Positions 53,121 through 64,000 of a DNA stretch of 64,000 nt are shown here, in pieces; positions within the stretch are counted from its first letter, which is position 1; every line of letters starts with the position of its first letter. The notes under the pieces are model-generated. The model did not search any database. It had not been told where the DNA came from and saw only the letters and a list, made by a program, of their open reading frames with translations. The stretch covers positions 13,163,671-13,227,670 of the forward strand of contig CM036775.1 in assembly GCA_020796225.1 (NCBI GenBank). The letters run 5' to 3'. This DNA comes from Arion vulgaris (taxonomy: Eukaryota > Mollusca > Gastropoda > Stylommatophora > Arionidae). A program made the position numbers and the translations under genes.

Positions 53121-53250
53121 TTTTTATGTGTGTTTTTGTGTTACATTTATTTCGTTATTCATTTTTATTCCAGATTTTCCTTAGATACGTTTGTATTTGG
53201 TCGTCCATTTGTGTTTCATTTTAATTTGTCACTCCTGTTTGTTCGTTTGC

Positions 53251-53280
53251 TTGATAAAGGCCTTGTTGGTCGAAACGTTG
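53251..53280 (+). ncRNA. Hammerhead-like core in each satellite monomer (typical unit)
   Basis: TTGATAA, then a four-pair stem GGCC/GGTC with loop TTGTT, then GAAAC. In a hammerhead ribozyme the order is CTGANGA, stem II, GAAA. Here the equivalents of C3 and G8 read T and A, which could still pair with each other. The diverged copy at 5381-5402 has GACC/GGTC, keeping the stem. I cannot identify convincing stems I and III or a matched cleavage site, so an active ribozyme is not claimed. Confidence 0.3.
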
Positions 53281-56200
53281 CTGTATTTTGTCATTGTTTT
53301 TGTAATTTGTAAAACTACAGTACTTTGTAATTACGTGTTTTGCCAATCAAATAGTTTTACTGCAGTTCCATATATATATACTGAATATTTAGACATTTCT
53401 CTGCAACTCTTCGTTGTGACGTATTAGGTAAGTTTAGTAGTTATATGTGTGGTGTATGTAATTTCCTGTCACTATTGTATATTTACTAGATGTTTCATTT
53501 TTTCTTTTCCTTTCTATTTCTAGTTTTTATGTGTGTTTTTTGTGTTACATTTATTTCGTTATTCATTTTTATTCCAGATTTTCCTTAGATACGTTTGTAT
53601 TTGGTCGTCCATTTGTGTTTCATTTTAATTTGTCACTCCTGTTTGTTCGTTTGTGATAAAGGCCTTGTTGGTCGAAACGTTGCTGTATTTTGTCATTGTT
53701 TTTGTAATTTGTAAAACTACAGTACTTTGTAATTACGTGTTTTGCCAATCAAATAGTTTTACTGCAGTTCCATATATATATACTGAATATTTAGACATTT
53801 CTCTGCAACTCTTCGTTGTGACGTATTAGGTAAGTGTTAGTAGTTATATGTGTGGTGTATGTAATTTCCTGTCACTATTGTATATTTACTAGATGTTTCA
53901 TTGTTTTTTTTCCTTTCTATTTCTAGTTTTTATGTGTGTTTTTGTGTTACATTTATTTCGTTATTCATTTTTATTCCAGATTTTCCTTAGATACGTTTGT
54001 ATTTGGTCGTCCATTTGTGTTTCATTTTAATTTGTCACTCCTGTTTGTTCGTTTGTTGATAAAGGCCTTGTTGGTCGAAACGTTGCTGTATTTTGTCATT
54101 GTTTTTGTAATTTGTAAAACTACAGTACTTTGTAATTACGTGTTTTGCCAATCAAATAGTTTTACTGCAGTTCCATATATATATACTGAATATTTAGACA
54201 TTTCTCTGCAACTCTTCGTTGTGACGTATTAGGTAAGTGTTAGTAGTTATATGTGTGGTGTATGTAATTTCCTGTCACTATTGTATATTTACTAGATGTT
54301 TCATTGTTTCTTTCCTTTCTATTTCTAGTTTTTATGTGTGTTTTTTTGTGTTACATTTATTTCGTTATTCATTTTTATTCCAGATTTTCCTTAGATACGT
54401 TTGTATTTGGTCGTCCATTTGTGTTTCATTTTAATTTGTCACTCCTGTTTGTTCGTTTGCTTGATAAAGGCCTTGTTGGTCGAAACGTTGCTGTATTTTG
54501 TCATTGTTTTTGTAATTTGTAAACTACAGTACTTTGTAATTACGTGTTTTGCCAATCAAATAGTTTTACTGCAGTTCCATATATATATACTGAATATTTA
54601 GACATTTCTCTGCAACTCTTCGTTGTGACGTATTAGGTAAGTGTTAGTAGTTATATGTGTGGTGTATGTAATTTCCTGTCACTATTGTATATTTACTAGA
54701 TGTTTCATTGTTTCTTTTCCTTTCTATTTCTAGTTTTTATGTGTGTTTTTGTGTTACATTTATTTCGTTATTCATTTTTATTCCAGATTTTCCTTAGATA
54801 CGTTTGTATTTGGTCGTCCATTTGTGTTTCATTTTAATTTGTCACTCCTGTTTGTTCGTTTGTTGATAAAGGCCTTGTTGGTCGAAACGTTGCTGTATTT
54901 TGTCATTGTTTTTGTAATTTGTAAAACTACAGTACTTTGTAATTACGTGTTTTGCCAATCAAATAGTTTTACTGAAGTTCCATATATATATACTGAATAT
55001 TTAGACATTTCTCTGCAACTCTTCGTTGTGACGTATTAGGTAAGTGTTAGTAGTTATATGTGTGGTGTATGTAATTTCCTGTCACTATTGTATATTTACT
55101 AGATGTTTCATTGTTTCTTTTCCTTTCTATTTCTAGTTTTTATGTGTGTTTTTGTGTTACATTTATTTCGTTATTCATTTTATTCCAGATTTTCCTTAGA
55201 TACGTTTGTATTTGGTCGTCCATTTGTGTTTCATTTTAATTTGTCACTCCTGTTTGTTCGTTTGCTTGATAAAGGCCTTGTTGGTCGAAACGTTGCTGTA
55301 TTTTGTCATTGTTTTGTAATTTGTAAAACTACAGTACTTTGTAATTACGTGTTTTGCCAATCAAATAGTTTTACTGCAGTTCCATATATATATACTGAAT
55401 ATTTAGACATTTCTCTGCAACTCTTCGTTGTGACGTATTAGGTAAGTGTTAGTAGTTATATGTGTGTGGTGTATGTAATTTCCTGTCACTATTGTATATT
55501 TACTAGATGTTTCATTGTTTCTTTTCCTTTCTATTTCTAGTTTTTATGTGTGTTTTTGTGTTACATTTATTTCGTTATTCATTTTTATTCCAGATTTTCC
55601 TTAGATACGTTTGTATTTGGTCGTCCATTTGTGTTTCATTTTAATTTGTCACTCCTGTTTGTTCGTTTGCTTGATAAAGGCCTTGTTGGTCGAAACGTTG
55701 CTGTATTTTGTCATTGTTTTTGTAATTTGTAAACTACAGTACTTTGTAATTACGTGTTTTGCCAATCAATAGTTTTACTGCAGTTCCATATATATATACT
55801 GAATATTTAGACATTTCTCTGCAACTCTTCGTTGTGACGTATTAGGTAAGTGTTAGTAGTTATATGTGTGGTGTATGTAATTTCCTGTCACTATTGTATA
55901 TTTACTAGATGTTTCATTGTTTCTTTTCCTTTCTATTTCTAGTTTTTATGTGTGTTTTTGTGTTACATTTATTTCGTTATTTATTTTTATTCCAGATTTT
56001 CCTTAGATACGTTTGTATTTGGTCGTCCATTTGTGTTTCATTTTAATTTGTCACTCCTGTTTGTTCGTTTGTGATAAAGGCCTTGTTGGTCGAAACGTTG
56101 CTGTATTTTGTCATTGTTTTTGTAATTTGTAAAACTACAGTACTTTGTAATTACGTGTTTTGCCAATCAAATAGTTTTACTGCAGTTCCATATATAAAAC

Positions 56201-59200
56201 TGAATATTTAGACATTTCTCTGCAACCTTCGTTGTGACGTATTAGGTAAGTGTTAGTAGTTATATGTGTGGTGTATGTAATTTCCTGTCACTATTGTATA
56301 TTTACTAGATGTTTCATTGTTTCTTTTCCTTTCTATTTCTAGTTTTTATGTGTGTTTTTTGTTACATTTATTTCGTTATTCTTTTTTATTCCAGATTTTC
56401 CTTAGATACGTTTGTATTTGGTCGTCCATTTGTGTTTCATTTTAATTTGTCACTCCTGTTTGTTCGTTTGTTGATAAAGGCCTTGTTGGTCGAAACGTTG
56501 CTGTTTTTTGTCATTGTTTTTGTAATTTGTAAAACTACAGTACTTTGTAATTACGTGTTTTGCCAATCAAATAGTTTGACTGCAGTTCCATATATATATA
56601 CTGAATATTTAGACATTTCTCTGCAACTCTTCGTTGTGACGTATTAGGTAAGTGTTAGTAGTTATATGTGTGGTGTATGTAATTTCCTGTCACTATTGTA
56701 TATTTACTAGATGTTTCATTGTTTCTTTTCCTTCTATTTCTAGTTTTTATGTGTGTTTTTGTGTTACATTTATTTCGTTATTCATTTTTATTCCAGATTT
56801 TCCTTAGATACGTTTGTATTTGGTCGTCCATTTGTGTTTCATTTTAATTTGTCACTCCTGTTTGTTCGTTTGCTTGATAAAGGCCTTGTTGGTCGAAACG
56901 TTGCTGTATTTTGTCATTGTTTTTGTAATTTGTAAAACTACAGTACTTTGTAATTACGTGTTTTGCCAATCAAATAGTTTTACTGCAGTTCCATATATAT
57001 ATACTGAATATTTAGACATTTCTCTGCAACTCTTCGTTGTGACGTATTAGGTAAGTGTTAGTAGTTATATGTGTGGTGTATGTAATTTCCTGTCACTATT
57101 GTATATTTACTAGATGTTTCATTGTTTCTTTTCCTTTCTATTTCTAGTTTTTATGTGTGTTTTTTGTGTTACATTTATTTCGTTATTCATTTTTATTCCA
57201 GATTTTCCTTAGATACGTTTGTATTTGGTCGTCCATTTGTGTTTCATTTTAATTTGTCACTCTGTTTGTTCGTTTGTTGATAAAGGCCTTGTTGGTCGAA
57301 ACGTTGCTGTATTTTGTCATTGTTTTTGTAATTTGTAAAACTACAGTACTTTGTAATTACGTGTTTTGCCAATCAAATATTTTTACTGCAGTTCCATATA
57401 TATATACTGAATATTTAGACATTTCTCTGCAACTCTTCGTTGTGACGTATTAGGTAAGTGTTAGTAGTTATATGTGTGGTGTATGTAATTTCCTGTCACT
57501 ATTGTATATTTACTAGATGTTTCATTGTTTCTTTTCCTTTCTATTTCTATTTTTTATGTGTGTTTTTGTGTTACATTTATTTCGTTATTCATTTTTATTC
57601 CAGATTTTCCTTAGATACGTTTGTATTTGGTCGTCCATTTGTGTTTCATTTTAATTTGTCACTCCTGTTTGTTCGTTTGCTTGATAAAGGCCTTGTTGGT
57701 CGAAACGTTGCTGTATTTTGTCATTGTTTTTGTAATTTGTAAAACTACAGTACTTTGTAATTACGTGTTTTGCCAATCAAATAGTTTTACTGCAGTTCCA
57801 TATATATATACTGAATATTTAGACATTTCTCTGCAACTCTTCGTTGTGACGTATTAGGTAAGTGTTAGTAGTTATATGTGTGGTGTATGTAATTTCCTGT
57901 CACTATTGTATATTTACTAGATGTTTCATTGTTTCTTTTCCTTTCATTTCTAGTTTTTATGTGTGTTTTTGTGTTACATTTATTTCGTTATTCATTTTTA
58001 TTCCAGATTTTCCTTAGATACGTTTGTATTTGTCGTCCATTTGTGTTTCATTTTAATTTGTCACTCCTGTTTGTTCGTTTGTGATAAAGGCCTTGTTGGT
58101 CGAAACGTTGCTGTATTTTGTCATTGTTTTGTAATTTGTAAAACTACAGTACTTTGTAATTACGTGTTTTGCCAATCAAATAGTTTTACTGCAGTTCCAT
58201 ATATATATACTGAATATTTAGACATTTCTCTGCAACTCTTCGTTGTGACGTATTAGGTAAGTGTTAGTAGTTATATGTGTGGTGTATGTAATTTCCTGTC
58301 ACTATTGTATATTTACTAGATGTTTCATTGTTTCTTTTCCTTTCTATTTCTAGTTTTATGTGTGTTTTTGTGTTACATTTATTTCGTTATTCATTTTTAT
58401 TCCAGATTTTCCTTAGATACGTTTGTATTTGGTCGTCCATTTGTGTTTCATTTTAATTTGTCACTCCTGTTTGTTCGTTTGCTTGATAAAGGCCTTGTTG
58501 GTCGAAACGTTGCTGTATTTTGTCATTGTTTTTGTAATTTGTAAAACTACAGTACTTTGTAATTACGTGTTTTGAATCAAATAGTTTTACTGCAGTTCCA
58601 TATATATATACTGAATATTTAGACATTTCTCTGCAACTCTTCGTTGTGACGTATTAGGTAAGTGTTAGTAGTTATATGTGTGGTGTATGTAATTTCCTGT
58701 CACTATTGTATATTTACTAGATGTTTCATTGTTTCTTTTCCTTTCTATTTCTAGTTTTATGTGTGTTTTTTGTGTTACATTTATTTCGTTATTCATTTTT
58801 ATTCCAGATTTTCCTTAGATACGTTTGTATTTGGTCGTCCATTTGTGTTTCTTTTTAATTTGTCACTCCTGTTTGTTCGTTTGTTGATAAAGGCCTTGTT
58901 GGTCGAAACGTTGCTGTATTTTGTCATTGTTTTGTAATTTGTAAAACTACAGTACTTTGTAATTACGTGTTTTGCCAATCAAATAGTTTTACTGTAGTTC
59001 CATATATATATACTGAATATTTAGACATTTCTCTGCAACTCTTCGTTGTGACGTATTAGGTAAGTGTTAGTAGTTATATGTGTGGTGTATGTAATTTCCT
59101 GTCACTATTGTATATTTACTAGATGTTTCATTGTTTCTTTTCCTTTCTATTTCTAGTTTTTATGTGTGTTTTTGTGTTACATTTATTTCGTTATTCATTT

Positions 59201-62200
59201 TTATTCCAGATTTTCCTTAGATACGTTTGTATTTGGTCGTCCATTTGTGTTTCATTTTAATTTGTCACTCCTGTTTGTTCGTTTGCTTGATAAAGGCCTT
59301 GTTGGTCGAAACGTTGCTGTATTTTGTCATTGTTTTTGTAATTTGTAAAACTACAGTACTTTGTAATTACGTGTTTTGCCAATCAAATAGTTTTACTGCA
59401 GTTCCATATATATATACTGAATATTTAGACATTTCTCTGCAACTCTTCGTTGTGACGTATTAGGTAAGTGTTAGTAGTTATATGGTGGTGTATGTAATTT
59501 CCTGTCACTATTGTATATTTACTAGATGTTTCATTGTTTCTTTTCCTTTCTATTTCTAGTTTTTATGTGTGTTTTTGTGTTACATTTATTTCGTTATTCA
59601 TTTTATTCCAGATTTTCCTTAGATACGTTTGTATTTGGTCGTCCATTTGTGTTTCATTTTAATTTGTCACTCCTGTTTGTTCGTTTGTTGATAAAGGCCT
59701 TGTTGGTCGAAACGTTGCTGTATTTTGTCATTGTTTTGTAATTTGTAAAACTACAGTACTTTGTAATTACGTGTTTTGCCAATCAAATAGTTTTACTGCA
59801 GTTCCATATATATATACTGAATATTTAGACATTTCTCTGCAACTCTTCGTTGTGACGTATTAGGTAAGTGTTAGTAGTTATATGTGTGGTGTATGTAATT
59901 TCCTGTCACTATTGTATATTTACTAGATGTTTCATTGTTTCTTTTCCTTTCTATTTCTAGTTTTATGTGTGTTTTTGTGTTACATTTATTTCGTTATTCA
60001 TTTTTATTCCAGATTTTCCTTAGATACGTTTGTATTTGGTCGTCCATTTGTGTTTCATTTTAATTTGTCACTCTGTTGTTCGTTTGCTTGATAAAGGCCT
60101 TGTTGGTCGAAACGTTGCTGTATTTTGTCATTGTTTTGTAATTTGAAAAACTACAGTACTTTGTAATTACGTGTTTGCCAATCAAATAGTTTTACTGCAG
60201 TTCCATATATATATACTGAATATTTAGACATTTCTCTGCAACTCTTCGTTGTGACGTATTAGGTAAGTGTTAGTAGTTATATGTGTGGTGTATGTAATTT
60301 CCTGTCACTATTGTATATTTACTAGATGTTTCATTGTTTCTTTCCTTTCTATTTCTAGTTTTTATGTGTGTTTTTTGTGTTACATTTATTTCGTTATTCA
60401 TTTTTATTCAGATTTTCCTTAGATACGTTTGTATTTGGTCGTCCATTTGTGTTTCATTTTAATTTGTCACTCCTGTTTGTTCGTTTGCTTGATAAAGGCC
60501 TTGTTGGTCGAAACGTTGCTGTATTTTGTCATTGTTTTTGTAATTTGTAAAACTACAGTACTTTGTAATTACGTGTTTTGCCAATCAAATAGTTTTACTG
60601 CAGTTCCATATATATATACTGAATATTTAGACATTTCTCTGCAACTCTTCGTTGTGACGTATTAGGTAAGTGTTAGTAGTTATATGTGTGGTGTATGTAA
60701 TTTCCTGTCACTATTGTATATTTACTAGATGTTTCATTGTTTCTTTTCCTTTCTATTTCTAGTTTTTGTGTGTGTTTTTTGTGTTACATTTATTTCGTTA
60801 TTCATTTTATTCCAGATTTTCCTTAGATACGTTTGTATTTGGTCGTCCATTTGTGTTTCATTTTAATTTGTCACTCCTGTTTGTTCGTTTGCTTGATAAA
60901 GGCCTTGTTGGTCGAAACGTTGCTGTATTTTGTCATTGTTTTTGTAATTTGTAAAACTACAGTACTTTGTAATTACGTGTTTTGCCAATCAAATAGTTTT
61001 ACTGCAGTTCCATATAAAATTACTGAATATTTAGACATTTCTCTGCAACTCTTCGTTGTGACGTATTAGGTAAGTGTTAGTAGTTATGTGTGTGTATGAA
61101 ATTTCCTGTCACTATTGTATATTTACTAGATGTTTCATTGTTTCTTTTCCTTTCTATTTCTAGTTTTTATGTGTGTTTTTGTGTTACATTTATTTCGTTA
61201 TTCATTTTTATTCCAGATTTTCCTTAGATACGTTTGTATTTGGTCGTCCATTTGTGTTTCATTTTAATTTGTCACTCCTGTTTGTTCGTTTGCTTGATAA
61301 AGGCCTTGTTGGTCGAAACTTTTGCTGTATTTTGTCATTTTTTTTGTAATTTGTAAAACTACAGTACTTTGTAATTACGTGTTTTGCCAATCAAATAGTT
61401 TTACTGCAGTTCCATATATATATACTGAATATTTAGACATTTCTCTGCAACTCTTCGTTGTGACGTATTAGGTAAGTGTTAGTAGTTATATGTGTGGTGT
61501 ATGAAATTTTCCCTGTCACTATTGTATATTTACTAGATGTTTCATTGTTTCTTTCCTTTCTATTTCTAGTTTTTATGTGTGTTTTTGTGTTACATTTATT
61601 TCGTTATTCATTTTTATTCCAGATTTTCCTTAGATACGTTTGTATTTGGTCGTCCATTTGTGTTTCATTTTAATTTGTCACTCCTGTTTGTTCGTTTGCT
61701 TGATAAAGGCCTTGTTGGTCGAAACGTTGCTGTATTTTGTCATTGTTTTGTAATTTGTAAACTACAGTACTTTGTAATTACGTGTTTTGCCAATCAAATA
61801 GTTTTACTGCAGTTCCATATATATATACTGAATATTTAGACATTTCTCTGCAACTCTTCGTTGTGACGTATTAGGTAAGTGTTAGTAGTTATATGTGTGG
61901 TGTATGTAATTTCCTGTCACTATTGTATATTTACTAGATGTTTCATTGTTTCTTTTCCTTTCTATTTCTAGTTTTTATGTGTGTTTTTGTGTTACATTTA
62001 TTTCGTTATTCATTTTTATTCCAGATTTTCCTTAGATACGTTTGTATTTGGTCGTCCATTTGTGTTTCATTTTAATTTGTCACTCCTGTTTGTTCGTTTG
62101 CTTGATAAAGGCCTTGTTGGTCGAAACGTTGCTGTATTTTGTCATTGTTTTTGTAATTTGTAAAACTACAGTACTTTGTAATTACGTGTTTTGCCAATCA

Positions 62201-64000
62201 AATAGTTTTACTGCAGTTCCATATATATATACTGAATATTTAGACATTTCTCTGCAACTCTTCGTTGTGACGTATTAGGTAAGTGTTAGTAGTTATATGT
62301 GTGGTGTATGTAATTTCCTGTCACTATTGTATATTTACTAGATGTTTCATTGTTTCTTTTCCTTTCTATTTCTAGTTTTTATGTGTGTTTTTGTGTTACA
62401 TTTATTTCGTTATTCATTTTTTTTCCAGATTTTCCTTAGATACGTTTGTATTTGGTCGTCCATTTGTGTTTCATTTTAATTTGTCACTCCTGTTTGTTCG
62501 TTTGTGATAAAGGCCTTGTTGGTCGAAACGTTGCTGTATTTTGTCATTGTTTTGTAATTTGTAAAACTACAGTACTTTGTAATTACGTGTTTTGCAATCA
62601 AATAGTTTTACTGCAGTTCCATATATATATACTGAATATTTAGACATTTTCTGCAACTCTTCGTTGTGACGTATTAGGTAAGTGTTAGTAGTTATATGTG
62701 TGGTGTATGTAATTTCCTGTCACTATTGTATATTTACTAGATGTTTCATTGTTTCTTTTCCTTTCTATTTCTAGTTTTTATGTGTGTTTTGTGTGTTACA
62801 TTTATTTCGTTATTCATTTTTATTCCAGATTTTCCTTAGATACGTTTGTATTTGGTCGTCCATTTGTGTTTCATTTTAATTTGTCACTCCTGTTTGTTCG
62901 TTTGCTTGATAAAGGCCTTGTTGGTCGAAACGTTGCTGTATTTTGTCATTGTTTTTGTAATTTGTAAAACTACAGTACTTTGTAATTACGTGTTTTGCCA
63001 ATCAAATAGTTTTACTGCAGTTCCATATATATATACTGAATATTTAGACATTTCTCTGCAACTCTTCGTTGTGACGTATTAGGTAAGTGTTAGTAGTTAT
63101 ATGTGTGGTGTATGTAATTTCCTGTCACTATTGTATATTTACTAGATGTTTCATTGTTTCTTTTCCTTTCTATTTCTAGTTTTTATGTGTGTTTTTGTGT
63201 TACATTTATTTCGTTATTCATTTTTATTCCAGATTTTCCTTAGATACGTTGTATTTGGTCGTCCATTTGTGTTTCATTTTAATTTGTCACTCCTGTTTGT
63301 TCGTTTGCTTGATAAAGGCCTTGTTGGTCGAAACGTTGCTGTATTTTGTCATTGTTTTTGTAATTTGTAAAACTACAGTACTTTGTAATTACGTGTTTTG
63401 CCAATCAAATAGTTTTACTGCAGTTCCATATATATATACTGAATATTTAGACATTTCTCTGCAACTCTTCGTTGTGACGTATTAGGTAAGTGTTAGTAGT
63501 TATATGTGTGGTGTATGAAATTTTCCCTGTCACTATTGTATATTTACTAGATGTTTCATTGTTTCTTTTCCTTTCTATTTCTAGTTTTTATGTGTGTTTT
63601 TGTGTTACATTTATTTCGTTATTCTTTTTTATTCCAGATTTTCCTTAGATACGTTTGTATTTGGTCGTCCATTTGTGTTTCATTTTAATTTGTCACTCCT
63701 GTTTGTTCGTTTTTTTTATAAAGGCCTTGTTGGTCGAAACGTTGCTGTATTTTGTCATTGTTTTTGTAATTTGTAAAACTACAGTACTTTGTAATTACGT
63801 GTTTTGCCAATCAAATAGTTTACTGCAGTTCCATATATATATACTGAATATTTAGACATTTCTCTGCAACTCTTCGTTGTGACGTATTAGGTAAGTGTTA
63901 GTAGTTATATGTGTGGTGTATGTAATTTCCTGTCACTATTGTATATTTACTAGATGTTTCATTGTTTCTTTTCCTTTCTATTTCTAGTTTTTATGTGTGT

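Larger units (their letters stand above)
52378..64000 (+). repeat. 403-bp satellite array, about 29 forward monomers, running off the window
   Basis: The monomer (about 402-404 bp) contains, in order: a T-rich tract and CTATTTCTAG; TTCGTTATTCATTTTTATTC and CAGATTTTCCTTAGATACG; CACTCCTGTTTGTTCG; the core TTGATAAA, GGCC-TTGTT-GGTC, GAAACGTTGC (53251-53280 in a typical unit); TAAAACTACAGTACTTTG; CCATATATATATACTGAA; GACGTATTAG followed by GTAAGTG. The first two monomers (52378-52980) are more degraded; the rest are nearly identical, differing mainly by 1-bp indels and a two-base variable site before the core. The repeated 60-112-codon frames (starting MFLCYIYFV or MYLVVHLCF) shift at these indels and are not genes. 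Confidence 0.97.

Noticed and set aside
52378..64000. Dozens of overlapping 60-112-codon frames with nearly identical hydrophobic products
   Set aside because: They are the same frames in each 403-bp monomer, start and stop at 1-bp indels, overlap one another in two registers and show no protein domain.

Overview
This window looks like an accessory, repeat-dominated stretch of an animal nuclear genome, most likely a gastropod mollusc. The reasons are inference: AT-rich DNA, spliced genes with long introns, many non-LTR retrotransposon remnants that keep RNase H and CCHC domains, tRNA-derived SINEs, and a local family of secreted fibrinogen-related-domain (FReD) genes of the kind expanded in snails. 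No bacterial features, rRNA genes or CRISPR arrays are visible. Almost every open frame over 60 codons is either a transposon remnant or an accidental frame through a tandem repeat.

Layout. 1-0.9 kb: a non-LTR reverse transcriptase whose palm and thumb lie on opposite strands. 1.2-5.3 kb: SINEs, a 60-bp minisatellite of about 48 units, and a 10-bp array grown inside a SINE. 5.3-8.8 kb: a small inverted repeat with a hammerhead-like core, microsatellites, two minisatellites and a GC-richer LINE-associated leader. 8.8-12.3 kb: a decayed I-clade-like LINE (endonuclease, RT, RNase H, zinc knuckle). 12.4-17.5 kb: a 20-bp minisatellite, a SINE, two more LINE ends, a second inverted repeat and a 75-codon ORF. 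18-27 kb: duplicon A, with a 62-bp satellite of about 35 units, a TATA promoter plus signal-peptide exon, and a LINE where the FReD exon would be expected. 29-38 kb: duplicon B, with promoter, signal exon and a FReD exon broken by stops and a SINE. 38.3-40 kb: a LINE RT that is largely open. 40.9-41.7 kb: a third inverted repeat. 42-51 kb: duplicon C, a heavily degraded or poorly called relative of A and B with its own promoter, signal exon and FReD exon. 51.7 kb to the window end: a 403-bp satellite of about 29 forward monomers, preceded by two reversed ones.

How it fits together. The only host-gene signal is the three-copy FReD family. In copy B the first exon ends in phase 1 and the FReD exon begins in the matching phase, so they could be spliced into a secreted lectin-like protein, but all three copies look damaged here. 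The family appears to have spread by segmental duplication, with minisatellites expanding or shrinking and transposons landing independently in each copy.

The most unusual structure is the 403-bp satellite. Each monomer has a short stem flanked by hammerhead-like core sequence, and a strong 97-nt intron-like segment. The same core recurs in three isolated inverted-repeat pairs elsewhere in the window. This suggests, without proving, descent from a ribozyme-bearing retroelement such as a Penelope-like element or a retrozyme.
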